From contig CANQPZ010000010.1 in NCBI GenBank assembly GCA_947625895.1, positions 1-40,342 on the forward strand: a DNA stretch of 40,342 nucleotides, in the 5' to 3' direction. Below the pieces are notes generated by a model. It searched no databases and was not told where the DNA came from. It saw only the letters and a list, made by a program, of their open reading frames with translations. A program made the translations under genes and the position numbers. Below are positions 1 through 9,980 of this stretch, piece after piece (position 1 is the stretch's first letter; each line of letters starts with the position of its first letter). This DNA is from an uncultured Clostridia bacterium. Its GTDB lineage: Bacteria; Bacillota; Clostridia; TANB77; CAG-508.

Positions 1-59
1 TAACACAGATATTAACTAAATCATATTATGTATTAGTATGGAAGTTTGGAGGTGCAAAT

Positions 60-293
60 ATGGAACCACAAGTTACAATTTGCTGTGGCAAAAAGAATAC
101 AAGATGTAGCTGTTTGTCAAAAATATTGTATATATTTATAGCATTATTTATCTTTTTAATTGGAATTATAATAGGGGCACTAACTTCTATTGTAGCATCA
201 ATTGGGGCTGTGTATTTTTATGCATTGGCAACTGTTTTTGGAATATTAGCTATTGTTGGCTTTATATATATTTTATGCAGTTGTAGAAGTTAA
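60..293 (+). CDS. small membrane protein with Cys-rich N-terminus, hypothetical
   Basis: ORF with SD ggaggtg just upstream; two hydrophobic segments after CCGKKNTRCSC; followed by a terminator hairpin. Confidence 0.6.
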   Translation: MEPQVTICCGKKNTRCSCLSKILYIFIALFIFLIGIIIGALTSIVASIGAVYFYALATVFGILAIVGFIYILCSCRS

Positions 294-305
294 ATTTCTA
301 TTGCG

Positions 306-337
306 AAGGATCCATGTTTTATATGTGGATCCTTTTA
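306..337 (+). terminator. rho-independent terminator
   Basis: AAGGATCCA...TGGATCCTTTT hairpin with T-tract. Confidence 0.7.
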
Positions 338-338
338 A

Positions 339-367
339 TTGAAAAAAATATATCATTGTGATAGAAT
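339..367 (+). promoter_or_regulatory. sigma-A type promoter for glmU
   Basis: TTGAAA - 17 nt - TAGAAT, with TGA preceding the -10. Confidence 0.6.
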
Positions 368-400
368 ACAATTATCTTTTTAAGAAAGGAAGAATATTTT

Positions 401-1660
401 ATGGAAAAAGATTTAATAGCTGTTGTTATGGCTGCTGGAAAAAGCGAAAAAATGAATTCAAAAAAGAATAAATTAGTACATAAATTATATGGGAAGGAAC
501 TTGTTAGTAGAGTTGTTGAGACAGCGGAAAAATTAGATTGTGATGAGATAATTACTGTTGTTGGAGAGCAAAAAGAACAAATAGTTGAAGTTTTAAAAGA
601 TAGAACAAAATATGTTGAACAAAAAGAAATATTAGGAACAGGACATGCATTAATGCAAGTTGTTCCAGAATTAGAAACAAAATCTGGACAAGTAGTTATT
701 TTATATGGTGACGTACCAATAATAACTAAAGATACTGTTGAAAAACTTATTGATAGAAACAGGAATGAAAGAGAAAGTGTTACACTTTTAACTGCAATTT
801 CTGATAATCCATATGGATATGGAAGAATTGTTAGAAATGAAGTTGGTGAAGTTAAAGAGATAGTAGAAGAAAGAGATACTAATGAATTAACTGCAAAAAT
901 AAAAGAAATAAATTCGGGAATTTATTGTTTTAATATAGAAGATTTATTAGAAACAATTAAAGACTTAAAACCACGTGAAAATGGTGAAATCTATTTAACA
1001 GATATAGTTAAAGCAATGGATGATAGAAAACTAAAAATTGGAGCAATGATTGTTGAAGACAACACTGAAATTTTAGGTGTTAATGATAGAGTCCAATTAG
1101 AATTACTAGGCAGAATTTTAAAAATGAAAATAAATACAATGCATATGTTAAATGGTGTTACTATTGAAGACTCAGATACTACTTATATTTATGAAGATGT
1201 AAAAATAGGTAAAGATACAGTTATTCATCCAAATACTACAATTAAATCTGATTGTGAAATTGGAGAAGATTGTGAAATTGGACCAAATGCATATATTAGA
1301 GAACATTGTAAATTAGCAAATAAAGTAAAAATAGGTAATTGTTGTGAAATTAAGAAAACAACAGTTGCATATGGAAGTAAAGTTCCTCACTTATCATATA
1401 TGGGCGATTGTGAAATAGGAACAGGAGTTAACATTGGTTGTGGAAGTATAACTTGCAATTATGATGGTGTTAATAAACATAAGACTATAATAGGTGATGA
1501 TTGCTTTGTAGGTTCAAATACAAACTTGGTTGCACCTGTTACAGTAGGAAAAAATGTTTTAATAGCAGCAGGTTCCACAATAACTAAAGATGTACCAGAT
1601 GATACACTTGCAATAGCTAGAGAAAGACAAATTAATAAAGTAGATTGGAATAAAAAATAA
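401..1660 (+). CDS. glmU: bifunctional UDP-GlcNAc pyrophosphorylase / glucosamine-1-phosphate N-acetyltransferase
   Basis: N-terminal nucleotidyltransferase (AAGK, ILYGDVPI) and left-handed beta-helix C-terminus (NIGCGSITCNYDGVNKHKTIIGDDCFVGSN). Confidence 0.93.
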   Translation: MEKDLIAVVMAAGKSEKMNSKKNKLVHKLYGKELVSRVVETAEKLDCDEIITVVGEQKEQIVEVLKDRTKYVEQKEILGTGHALMQVVPELETKSGQVVILYGDVPIITKDTVEKLIDRNRNERESVTLLTAISDNPYGYGRIVRNEVGEVKEIVEERDTNELTAKIKEINSGIYCFNIEDLLETIKDLKPRENGEIYLTDIVKAMDDRKLKIGAMIVEDNTEILGVNDRVQLELLGRILKMKINTMHMLNGVTIEDSDTTYIYEDVKIGKDTVIHPNTTIKSDCEIGEDCEIGPNAYIREHCKLANKVKIGNCCEIKKTTVAYGSKVPHLSYMGDCEIGTGVNIGCGSITCNYDGVNKHKTIIGDDCFVGSNTNLVAPVTVGKNVLIAAGSTITKDVPDDTLAIARERQINKVDWNKK

Positions 1661-1682
1661 ATTTAAATTATAGGAGTCTTAT

Positions 1683-3125
1683 ATGAAAAATAAAATTTTA
1701 ATAGTTTTATTAATAGTTATACTTGCTATAGGAATTGCATGGAATTACATTAGAACAAAAAATAACAACAATAATAACAGTAGTGTTAATATTGATCCAG
1801 CAACTGAACAGGAAATAGCAACACCTGATAGAATAGTTGTTAAATTTGATTCAAAATATTATGAATTAACATCAGCTGATGAAAATTATGAAGAGCTTAT
1901 TAAAGCTTGTAGAGAAAGTTTTAACAGAACTGAAGAAAAACCAATAAGTGATGTTAGTAATCTTAAAACTCAATCTGATTTTGTAGAATTTGATTATGAT
2001 AAAATAAGTAAAAATAATATTTTCTTTTTCTCTGGTGATGTTGGAACTATTAAAATGCAGGAAACTGATGGAGTTGTTATTTCAAAAGAATTGCATAATA
2101 GCGAAGAGCTAAGAAAAAAATTTGAAAATGCAGTAAAAGATAAAACACCATATTATTTAAATTCTTCTACATATATTGCTAAAAATAATTATCAATATTT
2201 ACCTGCTACATTAGATTTTGAAGAAATAAAATATGAAGCGGTTTATAAAAAAGAAATTACATCTTTAGAAGAATATGAGAAAATAACAGATTTATATCAT
2301 CTTGAGTTTGAAAAACTTGATATTGATGAACTTTTAAAAGATAATAAATTAATTATATTTCTAAGTAAATATGATATTTCTAATTCTGAGGTTAATGTAG
2401 GAAATATAAAACTTTATTTTAAAGGTGAAGATTATATTACTCCTGAAGCACATGATTATGTACCAGTTCTTATGGTTGTTAGTAAAATAGTAAATACAAA
2501 ATGTATTTATTATAATTACGATAATATAAGTAAAGTAGATAATTTAACTGGTAAGCAGGAAAAGACTTATGGTGTAATTCAAAAACAAAATGATGATGGA
2601 ACTTATGATGTAGGTTATACATTAGATACACCAGCTGTTTCAAAAATTAAAATTACTGACAATGCTTTATTAAGAAACAAAGAATTAGAGCAAGGAGATT
2701 ATGTTAAAGTAGATGGTACAATAATTGATTTTGATGAAACTACTAATAAAAATAGAACATATGAAGTTAATGAAATATCAATTACTAAGAAAAGTGATTA
2801 TGAAAAACGATTACTTGATGAACTTAAAGGTAAAGATTATTTAAGTACAGCTATTGTAAGTCATTACGAATCAGAAAGCCAGTATGATGGATATGCAATT
2901 TGCCAAGTATTTATCGGAGATAATATGGATACTCCAGATGGATTAATAAAAGTATATTATGATTTTTACAATGGAGAGACTCAAAGTTATTTAGGAAACG
3001 CAGATTCTCCAATTGAAACCAATTATGGAGTTCTAGATTATGAAATAGTTACAGTACATTTTAAAGAAAAAGTATCAGACTTAAATAATATACATGCAAA
3101 GACATTTGAATTTATTGCAGATTAA
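1683..3125 (+). CDS. membrane-anchored hypothetical protein
   Basis: N-terminal hydrophobic helix and Asn-rich linker; no recognised family. Confidence 0.6.
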   Translation: MKNKILIVLLIVILAIGIAWNYIRTKNNNNNNSSVNIDPATEQEIATPDRIVVKFDSKYYELTSADENYEELIKACRESFNRTEEKPISDVSNLKTQSDFVEFDYDKISKNNIFFFSGDVGTIKMQETDGVVISKELHNSEELRKKFENAVKDKTPYYLNSSTYIAKNNYQYLPATLDFEEIKYEAVYKKEITSLEEYEKITDLYHLEFEKLDIDELLKDNKLIIFLSKYDISNSEVNVGNIKLYFKGEDYITPEAHDYVPVLMVVSKIVNTKCIYYNYDNISKVDNLTGKQEKTYGVIQKQNDDGTYDVGYTLDTPAVSKIKITDNALLRNKELEQGDYVKVDGTIIDFDETTNKNRTYEVNEISITKKSDYEKRLLDELKGKDYLSTAIVSHYESESQYDGYAICQVFIGDNMDTPDGLIKVYYDFYNGETQSYLGNADSPIETNYGVLDYEIVTVHFKEKVSDLNNIHAKTFEFIAD

Positions 3126-3139
3126 TTTAAATAGATAAA

Positions 3140-3175
3140 AAAGGGGAAGTTAAAAAACTTCCTCTTTTTTACATA
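3140..3175. terminator. bidirectional terminator between convergent genes
   Basis: aggggaagttaaaaaacttcctctttttt hairpin. Confidence 0.6.
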
Positions 3176-3546
3176 CTTTGTTCACCAGGTAAGATGTAGT
3201 CAATGATACCATAAATTAGAGCACCAATTATTGCTGACATCCAAGAAATTGTATAACCTGCAACAAAGAATTGCGTTGCATACAAAATTACCACGGCTAA
3301 TACAAATCCTACAAAGCCTTTACCAAATGCCATTGCTTGTAAACCAGTAAATTTTACTATTACATAATCCATTACTGTTAAAACAATAGCTGCAAGACCT
3401 AAAGACCATATGTTGTCAATTCTAAATCCTGGAGTAAAAAATGCAGTAACTCCAAGGATTATAGCTGAAGCTATAAGTCTTCCAATAATTTGACCGACAA
3501 CACCCATTGTGGAAGAACTTTGTATATTAGAATTGTTATTATCCAT
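3169..3546 (-). CDS. YvlD-like phage holin family (4-TM) membrane protein
   Basis: ~125 aa, four hydrophobic segments, GFRIDNIWSLGLAAIVL...GALIYGIIDYILP. Confidence 0.65.
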   Translation of the reverse strand: MDNNNSNIQSSSTMGVVGQIIGRLIASAIILGVTAFFTPGFRIDNIWSLGLAAIVLTVMDYVIVKFTGLQAMAFGKGFVGFVLAVVILYATQFFVAGYTISWMSAIIGALIYGIIDYILPGEQSM

Positions 3547-3788
3547 TTTGAACCTCCTTTTTTAAATTAATTTGTTTATTAATCTAAAAATTTCAATTAC
3601 AATTTTGAACAAACAAGAATTGTTCTAATAGAAATCCACATATAATTATAAAAAGTGGATAAACAACAGTTGAAAAAGATAAAATCAATTGTTGTTCTTT
3701 TTTATTTTTGACTAAAAAAATTTTTTTATGCATATTATTTAAATTTCAGTAAAAAATAAATACAAAATTTAAAAAATGAGGTTTTATT

Positions 3789-4469
3789 ATGCTTATTGTT
3801 TTTGTAAGAGCGATTGTTTTGTATTTAATAGTTTTGTTAGTTGTGCGTTGTATGGGTAAAAGAGAAATAGGTCAGCTTCAACCATTTGAATTAGTTATTT
3901 CTATAATGATAGCAGACCTTGCTTCAATCCCTATGACTGATGTTGGTGTACCTATATTTAGTGGAATAATACCTATATTAGGACTTTTACTTATGCATCT
4001 AGTTATATCTTATGGAAATTTGAAAAGTATAAGATTTAGAGAAATTATTTGTGGTAAACCTACAATTCTAATTTATAGAGGAAAAGTAGATGAACAAAAA
4101 TTAAAAAAGGAAAGATATACCGTAAATGAGCTTCAAGAAAAATTAAGAAGTAAGGATGTTTTTAACATAAGTGATGTGGAATATGCAATTTTAGAAACAA
4201 GTGGAGATATAAGTGTTATTTTGAAGCCAGAAAAAAGGAATCCAACTTTAGAAGAATTAAATATAGATGCGAAATATGAAGGATTGGCATATGACTTAGT
4301 TGTTGATGGGGTAATCCAGTATGAAAATCTGAAAAAAATAAATAAAGATTATGAGTGGCTAGAAGAACAAGTTAGTAAATTTGGTTTTGAACCGCAACAA
4401 GCACTAATTGTAACTATAGATGCTGATAATCAAATATTCTGTCAGAAAAAAGGAGATAAGAATGATTAA
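3789..4469 (+). CDS. DUF421 / YetF family membrane protein
   Basis: VVRCMGKREIGQLQPFELVISIMIADLASIPM is characteristic of the YetF family. Confidence 0.9.
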   Translation: MLIVFVRAIVLYLIVLLVVRCMGKREIGQLQPFELVISIMIADLASIPMTDVGVPIFSGIIPILGLLLMHLVISYGNLKSIRFREIICGKPTILIYRGKVDEQKLKKERYTVNELQEKLRSKDVFNISDVEYAILETSGDISVILKPEKRNPTLEELNIDAKYEGLAYDLVVDGVIQYENLKKINKDYEWLEEQVSKFGFEPQQALIVTIDADNQIFCQKKGDKND

Positions 4470-4842
4470 GGAATTAATTATTTCTGTAATTATAGTATTT
4501 GGTATTGTTGTAGGAGACATATTATTGGGAAATTTTATAGATGAAAAATTAGATCATACAATGGGATTACTAGATGAAGTTCGAACTTTAATTGAAGATA
4601 AAAATTATGAAGAATCAGGCAAAAAAATTGATGGCGTTGAATCATACTGGAATGAATCTGAGGAGTTTCTTTCATATTATATTGAACATGACGAATTAGA
4701 AAAAGTGAAAACAGAATTAACTTCCTTAAAAACGTATGTACAGATTGAAGATGATGAATCATTAGAAAAGGTAAACAAAATGTCTTATATAATAGAGCAT
4801 ATTAAGGAAAAAGATAAATTGAATTTAAAAAATGTATTTTAA
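4462..4842 (+). CDS. DUF4363-like protein, partner of YetF
   Basis: Start overlaps the end of the YetF ORF (ATG 4462, SD aaggagat); MIKELIISVIIVFGIVVGDILLGNF; the ORF track start 4420 is upstream. Confidence 0.7.
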   Translation: MIKELIISVIIVFGIVVGDILLGNFIDEKLDHTMGLLDEVRTLIEDKNYEESGKKIDGVESYWNESEEFLSYYIEHDELEKVKTELTSLKTYVQIEDDESLEKVNKMSYIIEHIKEKDKLNLKNVF

Positions 4843-4910
4843 ATTAGAGTTTTCACGTATTATTATCAAAATCATATTATATTAATAAATATGAATAAAG
4901 GATGATATAG

Positions 4911-6044
4911 ATGGATCGATTTATTTATTTAGATCATGCAGCAACTACCCAGATAGATAAAGAAGTTTTAGACGAAATGATGCCATATATGACATATTAT
5001 TATGGAAATGCATCTTCATTATATGGTTTGGGAAAGCAGAGCAGAGAAGCGGTAGAAAAAGCGAGAAAACAAGTGGCGAATGTAATAAATTGCAATAGTA
5101 ATGAAATCTATTTTACTAGTTGTGGAAGTGAAAGTGATAATTTAGCAATAAAAGGAATTGCAAAAGCAAACCAAAATAGAGGAAAGCACATTATAATTAG
5201 CAACATAGAGCATCCTGCTGTTATTGAAACATGTAAAACTTTAGAAAAAGAAGGATTTGAAATTTCTTATGCACCAGTTAAAGAAAATGGAATAATTGAT
5301 TTGGATATGCTAAAAAAGACTATAAGACGCGATACAATTTTAATTTCTGTAATGACAGCAAATAATGAAGTGGGAACTATTCAACCAATTGAAGAAATAG
5401 GAAAAATAGCTAAATTATATAATGTTATTTTTCATACAGATAGTGTTCAAGCAGTTGGTAATTTATATATAAATGTAAAGAAAATGAATATAGATGCACT
5501 TTCAATGTCTGGACATAAATTTTATGGACCAAAAGGTGTTGGCGCATTGTATGTTAAATCTGGTATCAATTTTTATAGACAACAAGATGGAGGACATCAA
5601 GAAAAAGAAAAAAGGTCAGGTACAGAGAATGTTGCAGGGATAGTAGGAATAGGAAAGGCTATTGAGATTGCTGAAAAAAATAGAGTTCAATATAATAGTC
5701 ATTTAAAAAACTTGAGAAATGCATATGTTAAAAATGTTCTAAATTTTAATAAAAGAGTGTTCATTAATGGTGATATGGAAGAAAGATTATCAGGAAATAT
5801 GAATATTTCTTTTTTGGGATATAAAGGTGCATATCTAGTTGAAGAATTAGATAAAAGGGGAATATGTGCTTCTAGTGGGTCAGCTTGTAGTGCAGGACTT
5901 CCAATGCCATCAAGTGTGCTTATGAATATGAATCATAATATTAAAATTGCAGAAAGTTCTTTGCGAATTACTTTTGGAAAAGAAAATACAATTCAGGATG
6001 TTGAGTATTTAATTTATTGCTTAAATGATATTTTAAATTCATAA
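4911..6044 (+). CDS. cysteine desulfurase, NifS/IscS family
   Basis: YLDHAATTQ, SGHKFYGPKGVGALYV, GTENVAGIVG, ASSGSACSAG active-site loop. Confidence 0.93.
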   Translation: MDRFIYLDHAATTQIDKEVLDEMMPYMTYYYGNASSLYGLGKQSREAVEKARKQVANVINCNSNEIYFTSCGSESDNLAIKGIAKANQNRGKHIIISNIEHPAVIETCKTLEKEGFEISYAPVKENGIIDLDMLKKTIRRDTILISVMTANNEVGTIQPIEEIGKIAKLYNVIFHTDSVQAVGNLYINVKKMNIDALSMSGHKFYGPKGVGALYVKSGINFYRQQDGGHQEKEKRSGTENVAGIVGIGKAIEIAEKNRVQYNSHLKNLRNAYVKNVLNFNKRVFINGDMEERLSGNMNISFLGYKGAYLVEELDKRGICASSGSACSAGLPMPSSVLMNMNHNIKIAESSLRITFGKENTIQDVEYLIYCLNDILNS

Positions 6045-6078
6045 AAAAAACCAGTCATTAAGACTGGCTTATTTTTTT
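6045..6078. terminator. terminator
   Basis: CCAGTCattaaGACTGG followed by T-rich tract. Confidence 0.65.
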
Positions 6079-6080
6079 AT

Positions 6081-7118
6081 CTAATTCATTATATCATCAT
6101 CGTCGTCTTCATCATCTTGTTTTGGAGAAACGATTTGTGATTTATTTGATTTTAAGTGTGCAGATGTAAGAACTTCATCTACATCTTCAGTTTTTCTTTC
6201 ATTTTTTTGTTTAGTTTTTTTCTTGTCTTTAACTACATCTGATAATGCACCTAAACTTCCAAGAGCAGATGTTGCTTCAAATGGAATGAATATTTTATTT
6301 GCATCACCTTTAGCAACTTCTTCAAGAGCTTCCAATGATTTTAATTGAACTAATTTTTCATCTGGATCAGATTCTTTAATTGCATCATAAACCATTTGGA
6401 TTTCTTTTGCTTTAGCTGCTGCAACTTGTCTTATAGCATCAGCCTCACCAGTAGCTCTTCTTATTTTTGATTCTCTATCAGCTTCTGCATCTAGAATAGC
6501 AGCTTCTTTTCTACCTTCTGCTAATGTAATTGCAGATTGTCTTTCACCTTCAGCTTGAAGGATTAAAGCTCTTTTATTTCTTTCTGCGTTCATCTGTTTT
6601 TCCATTGCATCTTTTATATCTGGTGGAGGAGTAATATCTTTGATTTCAACTCTATCGACTTTACATCCCCATGGATCAGTTGCTTCATCTAGTATTGTTT
6701 TTAATTTTGAATTGATTGAATCCCTTGAACTAAATGTTTCATCAAGTTCCATTTTACCAACAATATCACGAATTGTTGTAATTGATAAGTATTCAATACC
6801 TTTTTTCAAAGATTGAATTTCGTATACTGCTTTTGCAGGATCAACAACTTTATAGAAAACAACAGTATCAATAGTAATTGTAACATTATCAGATGTGATA
6901 ACCTCTTGTGGTTGAACATCCATTGTTTGTTGTTTTAAACTAACTATTGATCTAACTGTATCAATAAAAGGTATAATTAATGTTAAACCAGCGTCTGCAG
7001 CTTTATGAAATTTACCTAATCTTTCTATAATATATACTTCTGATTGTTTAACGACTTTAATTGATTTTACCAGTACAATTGCAATTAAGACAATTAATAT
7101 AATAAAAACAATTGGCAT
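6081..7118 (-). CDS. SPFH/Band 7 (stomatin/paraslipin-like) membrane protein
   Basis: N-terminal TM; VKQSEVYIIERLGKFHKAADAGLTLIIPFID; SIVSLKQQTMDVQPQEVITSDNVTITIDTVVFYKV; acidic C-terminal tail. Confidence 0.92.
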   Translation of the reverse strand: MPIVFIILIVLIAIVLVKSIKVVKQSEVYIIERLGKFHKAADAGLTLIIPFIDTVRSIVSLKQQTMDVQPQEVITSDNVTITIDTVVFYKVVDPAKAVYEIQSLKKGIEYLSITTIRDIVGKMELDETFSSRDSINSKLKTILDEATDPWGCKVDRVEIKDITPPPDIKDAMEKQMNAERNKRALILQAEGERQSAITLAEGRKEAAILDAEADRESKIRRATGEADAIRQVAAAKAKEIQMVYDAIKESDPDEKLVQLKSLEALEEVAKGDANKIFIPFEATSALGSLGALSDVVKDKKKTKQKNERKTEDVDEVLTSAHLKSNKSQIVSPKQDDEDDDDDIMN

Positions 7119-7322
7119 ACTTTTTCTTCCTCCTTAAAATTTATATCTATTTATATGTAATTTACATAAAATCTCATCGCTACATTTCAATTATAACACA
7201 AAAACCTTGAAAAATAAAGCCTTTTTTAAAAAATTAATTATTTTAGGAATTTCTATTTAATAAAATGTCTATTTATGATATAAGGTATGTAGAAATTTGT
7301 AAAAGTTTAGGAGCTATTTGAG

Positions 7323-8378
7323 ATGGAGGAAAATAACAAAAATATTGTTAAACATAGAACTGATAACCTATTGAAGAAAATTGCTCTGGTGGCAATTTTA
7401 CTATTGATAGTATTAAATATATTAAGATATGCGGCTTATTTTGAAAGAGATACAGAAGGAAAGATTCAAATATCAATTCAAAATGAAACTAACATTGATT
7501 TAGAGCATGATATTTATATAGACGAAAATAATGTTGTTTTCTTATCAGAAGATGATATGAAAAAATATTTTGATAATGACTTATATTATGAAAATGATGA
7601 AAACAATAAAAGAAAATATGTTTCGGTTTTCGAAAATAAAATTCTAGAAATTGTTGAAAATGAAAATCATATGTATGTAAATGATGAAAGATATAAAATA
7701 AAAGCTGCTGTTATAAACAGAGATGGCATATATTATTTTCCAATTTCTGAACTAAAAGATGTTTATAATATTAATGTTACTTCATCATGGGATATGAAAA
7801 GAATTAATATTGAAAAACTTTCAGAGAAAAAGATTGTTGCAACAGTAGATAATGAAACAAAACTTAAATATAAAATGACTGACATTTCAAAGAATTTAAT
7901 TGATCTAAAAGAAGGTACTAAAGTAGAAATTGTTGAAAAAATGAACAGAACATGGACAAAGATTAAGACTCCTGATTGTTATGTTGGTTATGTAAGAACA
8001 TCAAAACTAAAAGATGAAACAGAAGAAAGAAAAGAATATAAAGAAAACGATTATAGCAGATTTGATGTAAATAATGCTACAATTATAGAAGTAAATGAAG
8101 AAAAAGATCCTGCAATAAAAGAGAAGCTATCTTCATATGAACCTAGAAAAACAAAAATAAAAGAAGTTTTACAAGAAGCAGTTGAAGAAGTTGTACAACT
8201 AAAAGGAAAGAACATTGGTGTTAGAGTTAATATTTCTACTGATGATGCAGTAGGGTATTATAGATTTTTAAAAGAATTAAAAACTTATTTAAATAATATG
8301 AATGTTTGCTTAATTGTAGTTGATCAAAATGTAATTGATAGAAACGACTTACTTAGAATTAGCAATATTATAGAGTAG
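7323..8378 (+). CDS. exported protein with stalk (copper amine oxidase N-like) and SH3 domains and a short GH18-like remnant
   Basis: N-terminal TM; SEDDMKKYFDNDLYYE...YFPISELKDVYNI; SH3-like KLKYKMTDISKNLIDLKEGTKVEIVEK...GYVRTSKLKDE. Confidence 0.65.
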   Translation: MEENNKNIVKHRTDNLLKKIALVAILLLIVLNILRYAAYFERDTEGKIQISIQNETNIDLEHDIYIDENNVVFLSEDDMKKYFDNDLYYENDENNKRKYVSVFENKILEIVENENHMYVNDERYKIKAAVINRDGIYYFPISELKDVYNINVTSSWDMKRINIEKLSEKKIVATVDNETKLKYKMTDISKNLIDLKEGTKVEIVEKMNRTWTKIKTPDCYVGYVRTSKLKDETEERKEYKENDYSRFDVNNATIIEVNEEKDPAIKEKLSSYEPRKTKIKEVLQEAVEEVVQLKGKNIGVRVNISTDDAVGYYRFLKELKTYLNNMNVCLIVVDQNVIDRNDLLRISNIIE

Positions 8379-8395
8379 AAAGGATAAAATTTAAA

Positions 8396-9493
8396 ATGAC
8401 AAGAGAAGAAGGGTTTTCACCAATAAGATTTATATTAACAGTTTGTTTACTTATAATTATTTTTGGAGGTATAGGTGGTATTTTATGGTATACTACTTCT
8501 TTAAATCCAGTACAAAAAAATAGTGAAAAAGTTGTTATTGAAATTCAAAGTGGTACTGGAGTGAAAGGTATAGCAGAAACTCTAGAATCTAATAATTTAA
8601 TAAAGAATGCTTCAGCATTCAAAATTTATTGTAAATTAAATAATGAAAAAACTATGCAGGCAGGAAAATATGAGTTAGATAAAAATATGTCTGTTAAGCA
8701 AATAGTTAATGAATTAAAGAATGGAAATGTGGTTGATGAAACAGTAAAAATTACTTTTCTTGAAGGAAAAAATATGAGATGGATAGCATCTACTATTGCT
8801 GAAGCAACAGATAATACAGAGGAAGATGTTTTTAATTTACTACAAGATGAAGAATATATTGATTCAGTAATTGAGAAATATTGGTTTGTTACAGATGATA
8901 TAAAAAATAAAGATATATATTATCCATTAGAAGGATATTTATTCCCAGACACATATATTTTATCTGATAAATCAGAAAGTGTAGAAACAATTTTTGGAAA
9001 AATGCTTGATAAAATGGAAAGTGTTTTGAAACCTTTAAAACAAGATATAGATGATAGTGATTATTCAATTCATGAAATTTTAACACTGGCATCCGTTGTT
9101 GAACTTGAAGCAGAAAATGCTGAGGATAGAGCTGAGGTTGCAGGAGTTTTCTATAACAGACTTAATAAAAAAATGGCTCTACAAAGTGATGTTACTACAT
9201 ATTATGCAAATAAATTGGAACTAAGTGATAGACAACTTACACAAAAAGAAATTGCAGATGATAATCCTTATAATACTAGATCTTCAAAAATGGCAGGTAA
9301 ATTACCTGTTGGACCAATTGCGATGATAGGAGAAAGTTCAATTAAAGCGGCTCTAAATCCTAAGAAAACTGATGCAATGTTCTTTGTTGCAGACAAAAAT
9401 GGAAAAGTTTATTTTTCTAAGACTAATGAGGAACATGAAAGAATAATTGATGAGTTAAAAGACCAAGATTTATGGATGACATATGATAAATAA
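8396..9493 (+). CDS. mltG: endolytic murein transglycosylase MltG (YceG-like)
   Basis: GVKGIAETLESNNLIKNASAFKIYCK; LEGYLFPDTYIL; LASVVELEAENAEDRAEVAGVFYNRL; NPYNTRS...LPVGPIAMIGESSIKAALNP. Confidence 0.93.
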   Translation: MTREEGFSPIRFILTVCLLIIIFGGIGGILWYTTSLNPVQKNSEKVVIEIQSGTGVKGIAETLESNNLIKNASAFKIYCKLNNEKTMQAGKYELDKNMSVKQIVNELKNGNVVDETVKITFLEGKNMRWIASTIAEATDNTEEDVFNLLQDEEYIDSVIEKYWFVTDDIKNKDIYYPLEGYLFPDTYILSDKSESVETIFGKMLDKMESVLKPLKQDIDDSDYSIHEILTLASVVELEAENAEDRAEVAGVFYNRLNKKMALQSDVTTYYANKLELSDRQLTQKEIADDNPYNTRSSKMAGKLPVGPIAMIGESSIKAALNPKKTDAMFFVADKNGKVYFSKTNEEHERIIDELKDQDLWMTYDK

Positions 9494-9537
9494 AACGCAT
9501 AAAACTTGACAAATTTGGGAAAACTGTTTAAAATAAA

Positions 9538-9756
9538 TAGTACTGTGAATATTTTAGCGTTGATAACACAAAGTAATTGTGATAGAAAATCTAAAAGAGA
9601 AGAATTACCATAGGCTGAAAGTAATTCAGATGGAAACAATTATGAAACACGTTGGAGCTAGTTTTTTAAAGTGGGATTTTATCCAATTTGGGTGGTACCG
9701 CGGAAGTAGTTAGTTGAGAGCTTTCGTCCCTTTAGGACGTAAGCTCTTTTTGTTTT
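9538..9756 (+). ncRNA. T-box leader upstream of aspS
   Basis: ggctgaaagtaattcagatggaaac...gttggagc; T-box motif TTTGGGTGGTACCGCGG (~9687-9703); terminator gagctttcgtccctttaggacgtaagctcttttt. Confidence 0.9.
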
Positions 9757-9761
9757 GTAGG

Positions 9762-9883
9762 GTTGAAAAAATAATCATCATTCTACGTCGTTAAATTGTA
9801 ATCAAAAATCCTCAACGTACCTTCGTACGCCTCCGGTATTTTGATTGCAATTTGCCTAGTATAATAATAATTCTTTTTTCAAC
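9762..9883. repeat. structured intergenic repeat, family A, copy 1
   Basis: Outer arms gttgaaaaaa.../...ttttttcaac; inner arms AAATTGTAATCAAAA/TTTTGATTGCAATTT; apical CGTAC-cttc-GTACG; core tacgtcgtta and tttgcctagta. Confidence 0.8.
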
Positions 9884-9927
9884 GGCGAAAGAGTTGAAGA
9901 AATAATTCTTTTTCCAACTGGTATGGC

Positions 9928-9980
9928 TTGGAAAAAGAATCATCATTCTACGTCGTTAAATCACAATCAAAAATCCTTAA
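9928..9980. repeat. family A repeat, partial copy (left half only)
   Basis: ttggaaaaagaatcatcattctacgtcgttaaatcacaatcaaaaatcctTaa matches the left half of copy 1. Confidence 0.7.

Noticed and set aside
3169-3546. Prophage remnant suggested by the holin-like annotation
   Set aside because: YvlD-type 4-TM proteins are ordinary chromosomal genes; no other phage genes nearby
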